64,000 nucleotides of DNA from Monoplex corrugatus (lineage: Eukaryota; Mollusca; Gastropoda; Littorinimorpha; Ranellidae): NCBI GenBank assembly GCA_030674185.1, contig JAPXFY010000031.1:38302532-38366531 (forward strand), written 5' to 3'. The first letter of the stretch is position 1. Each line of letters starts with the position of its first letter. The notes beneath the pieces were generated by a model, which was given only the letters and a program-made list of their open reading frames with translations, was not told where the DNA came from and ran no database searches. Below, one piece after another: positions 53,352 through 64,000 of this stretch. The translations under genes were made by a program, and so were the position numbers.

Positions 53352-55775
53352 GCTGTGTTCTGTATGGACAGTACTGCTGTGTGTGATTTGACAACTGGCT
53401 GTGTTCTGTATGGACAGTACTGCTGTGTGTGATCTGACAACTGGCTGTGTTCTGTATGGACAGTACTGCTGTGTGTGATCTGACAACAACTGGCTGTGTT
53501 CTGTATGGACAGTACTGCTGTGTGTGATCTGACAACTGGCTGTGTTCTGTATGGACAGTACTGCTGTGTGTGATTTGACAACTGGCTGTGTTCTGTATGG
53601 ACAGTACTGCTGTGTGTGATTTGACAACTGGCTGTGTTCTGTATGGACAGTACTGCTGTGTGTGATTTGACAACTGGCTGTGTTCTGTATGGACAGTACT
53701 GCTGTGTGTGATTTGACAACTGGCTGTGTTCTGTATGGACAGTACTGCTGTGTGTGATTTGACAACTGGCTGTGTTCTGTATGGACAGTACTGCTGTGTG
53801 TGATTTGACAACTGGCTGTGTTCTGTATGGACAGTACTGCTGTGTGTGATTTGACAACTGGCTGTGTTATGTATGGACAGTACTGCTGTGTGTGATTTGA
53901 CAACAACTGGCTGTGTTCTATATGGACAGTACTGCTGTGTGTGATTTGACAACTGGCTGTGTTCTGTATGGACAGTACTGCTGTGTGTGATTTGACAACT
54001 AGCTGTGTTCTGTATGGACAGTACTGCTGTGTGTGATTTGACAACAACTGGCTGTGTTCTGTATGGACAGTACTGCTGTGTGTGATTTGACAACTGGCTG
54101 TGTTCTGTATGGACAGTACTGCTGTGTGTGATTTGACAACTAGCTGTGTTCTGTATGGACAGTACTGCTGTGTGTGATTTGACAACTGGCTGTGTTCTGT
54201 ATGGACAGTACTGCTGTGTGTGATTTGACAACAACTGGCTGTGTTCTGTATGGACAGTACTGCTGTGTGTGATTTGACAACTGCTGTGTTCTGTATGGAC
54301 AGTACTGCTGTGTGTGATTTGACAACTGGCTGTGTTCTGTATGGACAGTACTGCTGTGTGTGATTTGACAACTGGCTGTGTTCTGTATGGACAGTACTGC
54401 TGTGTGTGATTTGACAACTGGCTGTGCTCTGTATGGACAGTACTGCAGTGTGTGATTTGACAACTGGCTGTGTTCTGTATGGACAGTATTGCTGTGTGTG
54501 ATTTGACAACTGGCTGTGTTCTGTATGGACAGTACTGCTGTGTGTGATTTGACAACTGGCTGTGTTCTGTATGGACAGTACTGCTGTGTGTGATTTGACA
54601 ACTGCTGTGTTCTGTATGGACAGTACTGCTGTGTGTGATTTGACAACTGGCTGTGTTCTGTATGACAGTACTGCTGTGTGTGATTTGACAACTGGCTGTG
54701 TTCTGTATGGACAGTACTGCTGTGTGTGATTTGACAACTAGCTGTGTTCTGTATGGACAGTACTGCTGTGTGTGATTTGACAACTGGCTGTGTTCTGTAT
54801 GGACAGTACTGCTGTGTGTGATTTGACAACTGGCTGTGTTCTGTATGGACAGTACTGCTGTGTGTGATTTGACAACTGGCTGTGTTATGTATGGACAGTA
54901 CTGCTGTGTGTGATTTGACAACTGGCTGTGTTCTGTATGGACAGTACTGCTGTGTGTGATTTGACAACTGGCTGTGTTCTGTATGGACAGTACTGCTGTG
55001 TGTGATTTGACAACTGGCTGTGTTCTGTATGGACAGTACTGCTGTGTGTGATCTGACAACAACTGGCTGTGTTCTATATGGACAGTACTGCTGTGTGTGA
55101 TCTGACAACTGGCTGTGTTCTGTATGGACAGTACTGCTGTGTGTGATTTGACAACTGGCTGTGTTCTGTATGGACAGTACTGCTGTGTGTGATTTGACAA
55201 CTGGCTGTGTTCTGTATGGACAGTACTGCTGTGTGTGATTTGACAACTGGCTGTGTTCTGTATGGACAGTACTGCTGTGTGTGATTTGACAACTGGCTGT
55301 GTTCTGTATGGACAGTACTGCTGTGTGTGATCTGACAACAACTGGCTGTGTTCTGTATGGACAGTACTGCTGTGTGATCTGACAACTAGCTGTGTTCTGT
55401 ATGGACAGTACTGCTGTGTGTGATTTGACAACTAGCTGTGTTCTGTATGGAAAGTACTGCTGTGTGTGATTTGACAACTAGCTGTGTTCTGTATGGACAG
55501 TACTGCTGTGTGTGATTTGACAACTGGCTGTGTTCTGTATGGACAGTACTGCTGTGTGTGATTTGACAACTGGCTGTGTTCTGTATGGACAGTACTGCTG
55601 TGTGTGATTTGACAACTGGCTGTGTTCTGTATGGACAGTACTGCTGTGTGTGATCTGACAACTGGCTGTGTTCTATATGGACAGTACTGCTGTGTGTGAT
55701 TTGACAACTAGCTGTGTTCTGTATGGACAGTACTGCTGTGTGTGATTTGACAACTGGCTGTGTTCTATACAGACA
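53352..55775. repeat. 46-bp satellite, about 52 copies
   Basis: Unit gtactgctgtgtgtgatttg plus acaactggctgtgttctgta plus tggaca. Variants include tgatctgac, tagctg, and a 3-bp insertion giving acaacaactgg at irregular spacing. Because 46 is not a multiple of 3 and the unit has no stop in any minus frame, all three minus frames stay open as a 46-residue peptide repeat; the ORFs up to 724 codons are artefacts. It lies in the TPP2 intron between exons 4 and 5, ending about 50 bp from the exon 4 donor. Confidence 0.95.
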
Positions 55776-55826
55776 TATTGTGTTTGGCTGACAGCAGCTG
55801 GCTGGCAGTAGCACAAACAGTCTTAC

Positions 55827-55903
55827 CTGGAAGGCACGATGACGGTGACAGGCACGCGAAAGACTGGCCCTTTGGCTATGCTCTGCACATCGTATGCCAG
55901 GAT
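55827..55903 (-). CDS. TPP2: TPP2 exon 4 of window
   Basis: A short exon encoding ILAYDVQSIAKGP then VFRVPVTVIVPS(R), equivalent to the YD....GP.FRVPIT region of TPP2. The acceptor is TTACAG before ATCCTG and the donor is TTCCAG before GTAAGA; it leaves two bases of an Arg codon. The 46-bp satellite begins about 50 bp beyond its donor. Confidence 0.93.
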
Positions 55904-56479
55904 CTGTAACATTCACAAGCAGAAAACTGACCCAATTCAGATGCACAGTCTTGTGCTAAGATTTCCCTGAAATTACATAGGGGTGATTTTGTTTAAAAAT
56001 TCTTAAAACCAACAAAAACTGCTTCAAAGCTGGCAATACGTTGCTTTTGAAAGAAGCACAGGGGAAAAGATCATCAAAGGAGATAAAATATCTTGTTGCT
56101 GAGCCAACATTCACACATTATGTTCTCTGGCTGCACCATCAGAATGAAGATGCAGGATTACATCTACAGGAATGTACATGATGATATATGCTTCTTCAGA
56201 ACCTGCCTGCATGATCAGTTCAAGAGCTTCTTTCAAACAAAAGATGTGCATTGACCATTGCAAGCTTCATGATGCCATTCTGAAAATGCTCAAAGGCAGA
56301 CACCACAGTGATCTTAATAATTAGGTGATATTGTTTCCAAACTTCAGTTCAAAACATGGTTAAAGGGAGGAAACTGTCCCTAAATGACTGTATGTTTCCA
56401 TCCCACACTTATCTTTCTTGTAAGTCACATGTCACAGGTGCAAAAGATTCTGAAATTCTTAACCATTTCAAAGTACGAT
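55904..56479. other. Intron sequence, nothing recognised
   Basis: Unique sequence between exons 4 and 3. No tandem repeat or element end was recognised. Confidence 0.5.
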
Positions 56480-56820
56480 ACTTATACGCAGGTCGGTTGG
56501 TTCTTCTGATAGAAGCCATGGACTTGAAATTGGTATCTCAAGATCAGTCCAACTCACAACAATGCTGCCCATTTCCCCAGAGCCAAAAATGCACTTAATA
56601 CATGTACCCACTTATCAATTCCGAAAGTACATAAGACTTCATCGAACACATACAAGTGAATGGACCAGCGTGGCAGAAAATAATAGGAAGAAATGACAGA
56701 AAGCAAAGGAACAAGAAAGAAACAAAGACAGTCAGAGAAAAGAGGAAATTTCTAGTACAGAATTTCCAGAAGATGGGGATATTTATACTGAAAGAGCCTC
56801 CAGCATCCCACAAGGAAAAA
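56480..56820 (+). repeat. SINE-like family A, 3' part with tRNA-like start
   Basis: The tRNA-like start tcggttggttcttctgatag ... tctcaagatcagtccaactc resembles the head at 1155. It then jumps straight to the 3' part (agagccaaaaatgcacttaa ... gagcctccagcatccc), lacking the middle of the body. Confidence 0.6.
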
Positions 56821-56868
56821 TAGGATAAATAAAAATGATCATAAACAACATTAGACAAAAACACCAAC

Positions 56869-57025
56869 CTCTGTGAAATGAGCTCCCTCCGGGAGACCAC
56901 GAGGGTCAATGTGAACGGAAAAGGATCGTGTGACGTTCATCAGTTCGAAATGCGAAGGGCAGCGCACCCAGTTTTTGTCGCAGATCAGCTGGAACTGGGC
57001 AGAGAAGGCGATCTTTCTTCCGGAG
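56869..57025 (-). CDS. TPP2: TPP2 exon 3 of window
   Basis: Encodes SGRKIAFSAQFQLICDK-NWVRCPSHFELMN followed by VHIDPRGLPEGAHFTE, the TPP2 W.(Q/R)CPSH.ELMN and DPRGL.EG.H(Y/F)TE landmarks. The acceptor is CATCAG before CTCCGG and the donor is ACAGAG before GTTGGT. One base completes the split Leu codon, and the exon ends in phase 0. Confidence 0.93.
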
Positions 57026-57254
57026 CTGATGCACACGCACACATACACAGTTGTCTTTGGATTAGATTGCATTCATTTTGGTAGGCGATCACAACAGAAT
57101 ATTCCAAATAAATGCCAACCACTCTTTTTAGGAAAAACGGCACCTTTAGGGGATGCAAACAGAATGCTTCCACATAAAATGCCAGCCACTCTCTTTAGGA
57201 AAAATGTCACCTTAGTACAGTGCAATTAATTTTCTTGTTCTCTTTTCCTCTGCA

Positions 57255-57495
57255 TTTTTGTTTACCTAAGACAGTGGATAATTGTACAACAACTGTTCTG
57301 GGACATGGGATCTTTGACGTGCATTAAGTGCATGCTGTTCGCAGGATCATAGATCATCATCTTACCTATGACAATGGATAATTGTACCATACTTTATCAG
57401 TAACAACTCTACTGGGGTCATGGCATCTTTAACGTGCAATAAGCGCATGTTGTTCACAGGACCTCAGTTCATTATCTGATCTGAAAGACTACTAC
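57255..57495 (+). repeat. Two-copy dispersed repeat with cgtgca.taag.gcatg motif
   Basis: ggcatctttaacgtgcaata plus agcgcatgttgttcacagga, and an earlier ggatctttgacgtgcattaa / gtgcatgctgttcgcaggat copy about 120 bp before. They share acctatgacaatggataatt as start. The motif resembles dispersed repeats common in mollusc genomes (recollection, not searched). Confidence 0.5.
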
Positions 57496-57664
57496 CCAGA
57501 TTACCACTCAAGGACTAGTATCTAGGAGAGGGAGGATAAATATTACTGTCCAACCTGGAGATCAGCTGTTGGATTACTTTTAGACCCATAAGCTCTATCA
57601 GCAAGATTGCTAAGTAACAATACATTCAGGCCTTCCCTGTTTCTATCTCTCTCTCTCTCTCTGC

Positions 57665-57798
57665 ACACACACACACACACATGCATGCACACACAGGCAT
57701 GCATGCGCACACACACACACAGTTCCCAGTGGGGCACACACACAGTCACGCACACACATACAGAGGTGCGCGTGCACATGCATGCACGCCACACACAC

Positions 57799-57836
<38 letters not shown>

Positions 57837-57840
57837 ACAC
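57665..57840. repeat. (CA)n-rich compound microsatellite at exon 2 donor
   Basis: CA runs with gcatgcatgcacac interruptions, ending 18 bp from the exon 2 donor. Confidence 0.9.
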
Positions 57841-57857
57841 TTCAGCTGATTCCATAC

Positions 57858-58036
57858 AGACCTGTCTTCTCTTCAAAAATGGGTTCCACAAAGATGGCCA
57901 CTTCCTTGGGCTTCTCCATCTGCTGGGGCTCACGCAGATAGACGCCACGGTTGTTGCCCGAACACGTCACGCTGAACTGGATGTTTCGCTCTTGGGACTG
58001 AGCGAACTGAGCTATGTGCTCAAATGCCTTCTCCAC
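57858..58036 (-). CDS. TPP2: TPP2 exon 2 of window
   Basis: Begins [11 protein letters not shown] and contains [13 protein letters not shown] and VEPIFEEKT, matching the TPP2 segment with VDKA, GNNRGIYLR and IEP.F. The acceptor is TTGCGCAG before GTGGAG (phase 0). Two donors are possible: GTCTGT at 57861 and GTATGG at 57857. Only the second keeps frame with the next exon, giving the junction ..KTGL/SGRKIAF, so it was chosen. RNA data would settle it. Confidence 0.88.
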
Positions 58037-58141
58037 CTGCGCAACATACAGGAATGGGGTTTAACCAACACCACAGGTGTTCGTATCTCGCAGTACTGGT
58101 TGATGCTAGGATATACTATGACAAACTGACGCCAGTATATT

Positions 58142-58301
58142 TAGGTACCGGCAGCCAAAAATTAAACTTCCGAAAAGGTTATTAACACTTATATTTCTGA
58201 AAAGTGCAAGAAAAAAATAAGCACAATGCAAAAAAAAGTGGTGCGTATGTCAGTGTGTGTTGTGTGTCCCCCCCCTCTCTCTCTCTCCTCCACCTCACCA
58301 C

Positions 58302-58336
<35 letters not shown>

Positions 58337-61300
58337 CTTTTTATTCCCTTTATGTTTTTTTTTTCTTTCGTTCCTTATTTAATGCTTTCTGTGTTTTCTT
58401 CTGTTTAAAAGCCTAGTATCTTTATTCTTTTCTGCCACAGTCCACTTTTCTCTTCGTTGTTCACTTTTATGTCTGTACGCTTAGTATTAGAAGATTAGTA
58501 AGGACTAGCTGTAAGACAGGTCCAGTGGGACCTAATGCTACTATCCTTGAATAACAAAGTGTTTTCCATGTTTCACGTTTCTTTCTTTCTCACTTTCTCC
58601 ATCTTTAGAACTGCCTTTGTGTCTTTTGTGTCTGTGTGTGTTCTGGGGGGGGGGGGGGGGGGGGGAGGGGGTGTAGGCTGGTGTGTGGGAGCATCTCTGT
58701 TTCACCAACTCACAATCCCCCCCCCTCTCTCTCTCAAACACACACATCCCTCCCCTTTGTGCAGAGACACAAGCACCCCCCCTCCCCACCCCATCTCTCT
58801 CTCTCTCACGGCTTTGTGCAAACACACAAGAAACAGTCTATAGGCCTCCCATGTGGAATTTCTCTTGCAGCCGGCAACTAAGAGGCAGTGTACTGGGCGG
58901 GTCAAGTTGCCGCTATGGTGGAGTAATTAACTGGAGGCTCCCTCCTTCCCCACCAACATTGAAATTTGTATGATAAGCAAAGACAGGAGCTGAAGTGTTA
59001 CAGATTGCATAATGCATCTTCATTAGACCATGAAAACCCAGAATGCTTGATTAGTGGGGTTGACATTTTTGGGAGAAAACTGAGATCGTGACGGCGTTAC
59101 GTTACTGCATGAATTTACATATGTGTTATACAAGATTTGGTAGAGTAGCCTGCTGAACTAACCTGGTCATATTTAGTTTTGTTCTAAAGCTGTTTATATT
59201 GGCTACACGATTTTTTACATATTAGACAGACTGTTGAAAGGCGCTCTAAAAATTCGGACTGTTTAGCAACCAACTCATTTTTGTTCCCTGACAGCACTGT
59301 GCTGGCATTACAGCTGTCAGTGGGATGGAATGCCCCGCTCAGGCTGAAAGTAGGTCAGGTCACTGCTAGGTCAGGCCGCTTGCCTCTCCAACTAATGAGC
59401 AGGTTTGGAACAGCTGTGATATCTCCAAAAATGGCAAAATATCTCATTTGAACGATAGAAAAAGCACGGTTCACGTACCAGACCAAATTAAAATGCACAT
59501 ATTTCGCTTATGTTTTGATGGATTTCCTTGAAATTTTGCATGTGAATCAAATAGACAGAAAGCTACCAGTAAATTATTTACAAGCTTATTTATATTCAAG
59601 ATGTAAGATATTTTGTATGCATTTGCACCCAAATAATGTGAGTGCCCATGTGTCAGGCCAACTTAAAACAGACATAACTCACATTATGTCTTGATGGAAT
59701 CTCCTGAAATTTTGCGTGGATCAAATACAAAGCTACAGCTTCACTCTTTACAAGCAAATGTTGCTAATATATGAGATTTTTAAGATTTTGTGTGCATGTA
59801 CTGATTTAGTCTGAAACAATGTGATCCACAGATGACTTTGTATCATACTAGCACAGAAAGACATCCTTCTCAATAACATAATGAAACTAAAATGTGTAAC
59901 AGCAGAAGACACATGCCTGGCAATGCAGTACATGACTTACAGTCATTTCTATACTCATTCCTAATGTTTATCAATAAGTTATTTTATCAGTTATTTCGCA
60001 GTAACATGCATCTTCCCATATCCACAGACAAAGAAATTTTCAATGTCTGGTCTATCTACTGAAAATCTCTCCACTTCTTTTAAAACTGTCTCAATTTTTG
60101 TCTTCAGATTTAGCCCCTGAGGTGATGATTAATCAGTGTTACTAATTTTTGAAACAAAAGCCGTGTTCTCGTCCTGCGACTTATCACACTCAGTTCTCAA
60201 CAGGTTTAACTGTAGAAGTAGTTTATTACTATTAGTGAATGTCTGCTGTTGAAGTTTTGGTGGCAGTGATGGTTAATTTCATCCACAAAAAATCACCATT
60301 GTCTTGAAAACAAACAGAAATAAAATCCAAATTTTTTCCCAAGTATTTTCTTTATTTTGTGCCAGCTATTACTTTTGAGAGTAAAGTAACTTCTATTGTG
60401 CCATTAGAAAGGCTCACTGGACTTTGTGGAGCTATGTGTCCGTGTTTGCCTGATGCTATATAGCGTTCTGATAATGTGTATGTGCATGCGTGCACGCATG
60501 CGCGACTGTGCAAAATCGCCATTTGCTGTTTCTTTGCGATGATAAATAAACATTGTCGAATCTGATCCGATAGACGACATGCACTCGCTGACCAACTTTC
60601 GGTTTGAATTTCTGGCCAAGTACTAGCACAAAATATGATTTCAATGTATTAACCCTTTCGCATATGCACTGCTAGATGTAAAGCTAGCTCCTAGTATTCG
60701 CATTCGAATGTAGCACAGCGTCAATACAAAGTCTTTCAGTAGTGAATGGAAAGTTCCTTGCATCCCAGAATGCTCATACTATTTTTAGAACATTCAACGC
60801 GAGACTGACCAAGATTCTAACCACATGCGCGATAAGACAGCAAGGCCAGTAGTGATGGAAATTCCCCACACATGTGCCGGAAAAGGTCGGGCGATCTCAA
60901 TCGCTACAAACGGATTGGCACATTCTTCAGAAGGGCGGTTACCAGCTTTGTGAACAGCTACGGGTTAAAACAAAACTCCATCGTATTCATTAAATACTAG
61001 CAATATAAATACCTTTGGAAAGCAGTCGCTTCACACAGTTTTACTTCTACTAGTTCCAGATCGCTTCAAAAAAATCCCTTGGCGATAAAACATCAAACCG
61101 GAGATCACACTTTGTATTCTTTGCTTATGCAGGCTATACCTGCCGCGATTTCTTTTAAAATCTTTCTAAATAAAGAGAAACATCAAAAATAATTCACTGA
61201 ATCAAACTTCCAAGTCAACTTTCATGAAAAATCAGTCAATGTTTACAACGTTTGTCCTTAAGCTTGACGATCACAGGTAGAAATTCGTTAACTGGTCTTT

Positions 61301-61936
61301 CAGCCATCGCTTCGAAGGCCGCCATGATTCGAGGTTCCCATACGTTAAACTGGCAGATCATGGGTACTCGCTCGCGCACATCCAGTACAAGTCACATCTC
61401 ATAGTTCCGTACACGGTTGGATTAGCAAAAAATAAGCAATTTACGCATCCGCGGAAACGATCTGATTTACCAAGTAGGTCCTCAGATATTCTTCTTCGAA
61501 GTTTGCCAATATTCCGACCTTTAGAAGACTAACAAACTAATAATCTTATAAAATAAATATTATACGGGAATGAAGGACAGGGTTTCAACCTGTCAACTGT
61601 ACTAATTTGCATGAAGGTAGTCCTGTATGACCCGTATAATTCAAGTTGCCGTTAACCGGTCACCCCAAGCACTGCCGTGAGCCAGTCGCCATTACGTGAT
61701 ACGCGGTGAAACTTCGCCGGTCGGCGTGTTTTTTTTTTTGCGCAGATTTTCATATGGGTGCATTTATAACAAAAACAAACAGCACAGATCGATAGAGGAA
61801 AGACCAATCTTTATCTTCATGATAAGAACTTTGTCATTTATGTTCATCTGCAAGAATATTTGACTGATAAACATGTGCAATTTTTCCACTGACTGACACA
61901 ATTCCCGCACTGTTAAAGAGAGGCTGCCGGTACCTA
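58142..61936. mobile_element. 3.8-kb TIR element with 7-bp duplication
   Basis: The left end TAGGTACCGGCAGCC and the right end GGCTGCCGGTACCTA are perfect 15-bp inverted repeats, flanked by GTATATT on both sides (58135-58141, 61937-61943). The interior has a G run at 58646-58665, C-rich and (CA)n patches near the left end, and AT-rich unique sequence. A CpG-rich stretch at about 60800-61700 includes a short minus-strand ORF starting ATGGCGGCCTTCGAAGCG. No transposase motif was recognised, so the superfamily is open (hAT or P-type by duplication length). It fills most of the intron between TPP2 exons 1 and 2. Confidence 0.75.
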
Positions 61937-62304
61937 GTATATTCAGCAATGGGTATACAGTATAGCCTTGTCAAGCAGTTTCAAAATATACCTCCACAGT
62001 TTTAGGATTACTGTTCAAATTATCCTGAAATCATCATGAAAACTGCCCTTCATATCCTCTCATGAAGATCTTGGTTTCAGACTCAGTTTCTCATGATGAC
62101 TTCTCCACGCTTGGAACGAATTCTATATGCACGGACGCCACTGATGCCATTTGATGGGCGAGATCCAAAATGATCACAGTATAAGCCTTATGAAAAGAAG
62201 AGGTGACTGAACAGTACTGATGCCTGACAGACACACAGTATAAAAACCCAAATACGGTCAACCCAACATACAAACGCTTTCTAACACAATTTATCACTAA
62301 AAAA

Positions 62305-62365
62305 AAGTGACCCGCCTGGTCAAACCTACAACCCCTGCATTACAAGCATGGTGCTCTGTATCATT
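62305..62365 (-). pseudogene. tRNA-like fragment (SINE head)
   Basis: The minus strand reads tacagagcaccatgcttgta, atgcaggggttgt and aggtttgaccagg: an anticodon-arm-like segment and a B-box-like segment. The 5' half is missing or unrecognisable. Confidence 0.4.
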
Positions 62366-62693
62366 TTCAGTTTCCTCTGGCGCTTCCAAGCCACTGATAA
62401 ATCACGTTGGGGTCTTTGGTGCTGGTAGTTTTGGGGGGCATGTCACTGGAGGGATGTGGTGACAGTCTCCATACCAGGAACATGGTCACTGGTTGACAAC
62501 TCTCATAAGCAGGGGCATATCAGGTAGTGTCCAATGTATGTTTGATCAGAGGAGACACAATACTGAAGAAAAAAAATCAAAACAACCCCAACACTTCAGT
62601 CTTCTCAGGTTACGGTGGCCTCGATAGCAATTTGACATTGCTGGCTCTTGTGGGCTTACTGGTACTGGGATTTTTGACTGATGAACTTATCCC

Positions 62694-62890
62694 TTTTGGT
62701 TCATTAAAAACTAAACTGAAAAGATAAGAATCTTTTGTTTCATTAACAATTAATTTGAAATAGATATTTACCTTTGTTTCACTAACAATTAATTTGAACA
62801 GACAAGATACTTTACCTTTTGTTTCATTAACAATTAATTTCAAAAGATAAGACACTTTACCTTTTGTTTCATTCAAAATTAATTTGAAAA
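62694..62890. repeat. ~46-bp tandem repeat, about 5 copies, at exon 1 donor
   Basis: Unit accttttgtttcattaacaa plus ttaatttgaaaagataagac plus actttt. It ends about 14 bp from the exon 1 donor. Read on minus it continues the exon frame without a stop for several units (FKLIVNETKGKVSYL-like). Confidence 0.88.
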
Positions 62891-62903
62891 GGTTAGACCT
62901 CAC

Positions 62904-63034
62904 CTGCAGGATGCCATGTCCCATGGCAAACTTGTCCATTTTGTCATTGTTGTTGGCAGAGTTTTCCAGTCCTCGCCGTACACTGAACGGGGTATATGGC
63001 ACTTTCTGGGCCTTCAGACCTGACAGTACCAGGG
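62904..63034 (-). CDS. TPP2: TPP2 exon 1 of window (end of catalytic domain)
   Basis: Translates as (A)LVLSGLKAQKV..SVRRGLENSA..MGHGILQ, the conserved stretch that follows the GTSMSSP serine motif in TPP2. The acceptor is TGTACAG before CCCTGG and the donor is CTGCAG before GTGAGG. It enters after one base of a split Ala codon and leaves in phase 0. The serine motif itself must be in an exon beyond the right end of the window. The 3' side abuts a tandem repeat that keeps the frame open (see findings). Confidence 0.95.
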
Positions 63035-63195
63035 CTGTACACATACACCACGTACACAAGTTTACACTGTGCACAGGCACTCAGTCATTCAAACAGAACA
63101 GCACAAAGGTTGTAGACACACATACACACACTTGTACATGATGACTTACATGACATGACAAGAGCTCTCAATCTTTCTCCCTCTCTCAAACAAAT

Positions 63196-63261
<66 letters not shown>

Positions 63262-63335
63262 ACGCGCGCACACAACTCACAGGGTGAGGGCTGTACACAT
63301 GCATTAACACATGCATGCTCACACACACATCCAGT

Positions 63336-63402
<67 letters not shown>

Positions 63403-64000
63403 TACACACACAATCACAGATGCACATTCACATTATGTGCAAGTGCATACAGACATATACACACACTGCACATGCAGTGTGTGCACAAACTCACAAAGTG
63501 CATGCATACCTCTTCACATTCTTCTTATCCCTGTTGTCATGCTAAATTTTCTTTGCTTTGTTCTTTTTTTTTGGAGGGGGGGGGGGAAGAGGGAAGGGGG
63601 GTCTCTTTCTGCATCATTTCACTGGTCACAGAATTTGGGACTATATTTCATAACACTATGATGATGCACGACAATGGGGGACAAGGATAATCATGATACT
63701 GGAGAGTTCCATCCTGGCTTGAGACTGCATGACAAGGCTGCACTCTACGCTCACTTTCATAACATATCCTGGCATGACTGACACTCCAGAAATACAGACA
63801 CCTGCGGTGTTGGTCAAGGAATCTGAGAAACATCCCCAAATGACGCATCCATGAAACAGATGAAACTTCACTGTGTAGTCTTAAGTCTTCCCAATGAGCC
63901 CATAGCACACTGTCACTCAGCTCTGGGTAAGAGCTGGTTAGAGCCAAAAAACCATTTCACATTGTTGACAGGACTGATTGCATTCAAACCAATACCATCT
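63035..64000. other. Upstream intron sequence with CA repeats; no exon found
   Basis: Contains (CA)n at 63200-63254 and 63338-63398, a G-rich patch at 63575-63600, and unique sequence. The TPP2 exon with the catalytic serine motif was looked for on minus and not seen, so the intron probably continues past the window. Confidence 0.6.
63200..63398. repeat. (CA)n compound microsatellite
   Basis: Two CA arrays separated by a short spacer with agggtgagggctgtacacat. The Thr/His and Cys/Val ORFs are artefacts. Confidence 0.95.

Larger units (their letters stand above)
18694..63034 (-). other. TPP2: TPP2 gene, central and C-terminal part (17 exons)
   Basis: Tripeptidyl-peptidase 2 is a very large cytosolic serine exopeptidase of the subtilisin family that removes tripeptides from peptide N termini, partly downstream of the proteasome. 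Seventeen minus-strand segments match its post-catalytic and C-terminal regions in the correct order. The recognisable segments are [52 protein letters not shown], a Lys/Glu-rich loop before EALRDLK, and finally HAMV-KHYGRAAKLM. Each segment has AG upstream and GT downstream, and the phases chain without conflict into about 800 codons with no stop. The exons carrying the catalytic Asp, His and Ser lie upstream of the window. The last ~35 residues were not located. Introns run from about 0.8 kb to about 9 kb and are filled with transposons and simple repeats. Family identity comes from remembered family sequence, not from a search. Confidence 0.95.

Noticed and set aside
53257..55477. Minus-strand ORFs of 445-724 codons with QLSNHTQQYCPYRTQ-type repeats
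   Set aside because: Artefact of a 46-bp satellite with no stop in any minus frame; all three frames give the same 46-residue cycle and there is no gene context.
60651..60966. Another TTAA element starting TTAACCCTTTCGCATATG
   Set aside because: The nearest inverted end (acgggttaa at about 60957) matches only about 8 bp and no second copy supports it.

Overview
This is a eukaryotic window. It has GT-AG introns, single exons 77-270 bp long separated by kilobases of repeats, very abundant (CA)n/(GA)n microsatellites, tRNA-headed SINE-like repeats, LINE fragments and many TTAA-bounded (piggyBac-type) and hAT-like DNA transposons. The protein similarity and repeat style suggest a lophotrochozoan invertebrate, most likely a mollusc. 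That placement is inference.

The backbone of the window is one gene on the minus strand: the central and C-terminal part of tripeptidyl-peptidase 2 (TPP2), a giant cytosolic subtilisin-family exopeptidase. I recognise 17 consecutive coding exons from 63034 down to 18694. All use GT-AG splice sites (one donor needed a choice), and all phases are compatible, giving about 800 uninterrupted codons. The first runs into the conserved GHGILQ segment just after the catalytic domain. The last carries the VL.F...HA.V segment near the C terminus. The catalytic exons lie upstream of the window, and the final C-terminal exon was not found. The exon nearest the C terminus has been tandemly amplified together with its splice acceptor: a 90-bp (30-codon) unit repeated about seven times, every copy in frame. 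The most upstream units were split by a hAT-like transposon that itself received a second hAT.

Region by region. 1-18.7 kb: four long minisatellites (47, ~32, ~32 and 30 bp units), a large inverted duplication, MITEs, SINEs and LINE tails; no host gene recognised. 18.7-30.4 kb: TPP2 exons 17 to 12 with nested transposons. 30.4-39.4 kb: one intron holding an antisense LINE reverse transcriptase fragment and a run of piggyBac-type elements, ending in a structurally complete 3.86-kb piggyBac (two-exon 566-residue transposase, all catalytic aspartates, TTAA duplications). 39.4-51.4 kb: exons 11 to 5, a 2.1-kb purine tract and a hAT MITE. 51.4-63 kb: exons 4 to 1, a 2.4-kb satellite of 46-bp units and a 3.8-kb TIR element. 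63-64 kb: microsatellites.

Apart from TPP2, the coding potential belongs to mobile elements. The transposon genes are mostly remnants, many keeping only the acidic N-terminal exon of a piggyBac transposase. The very long ORFs over minisatellites and the purine tract are repeat artefacts, not genes.
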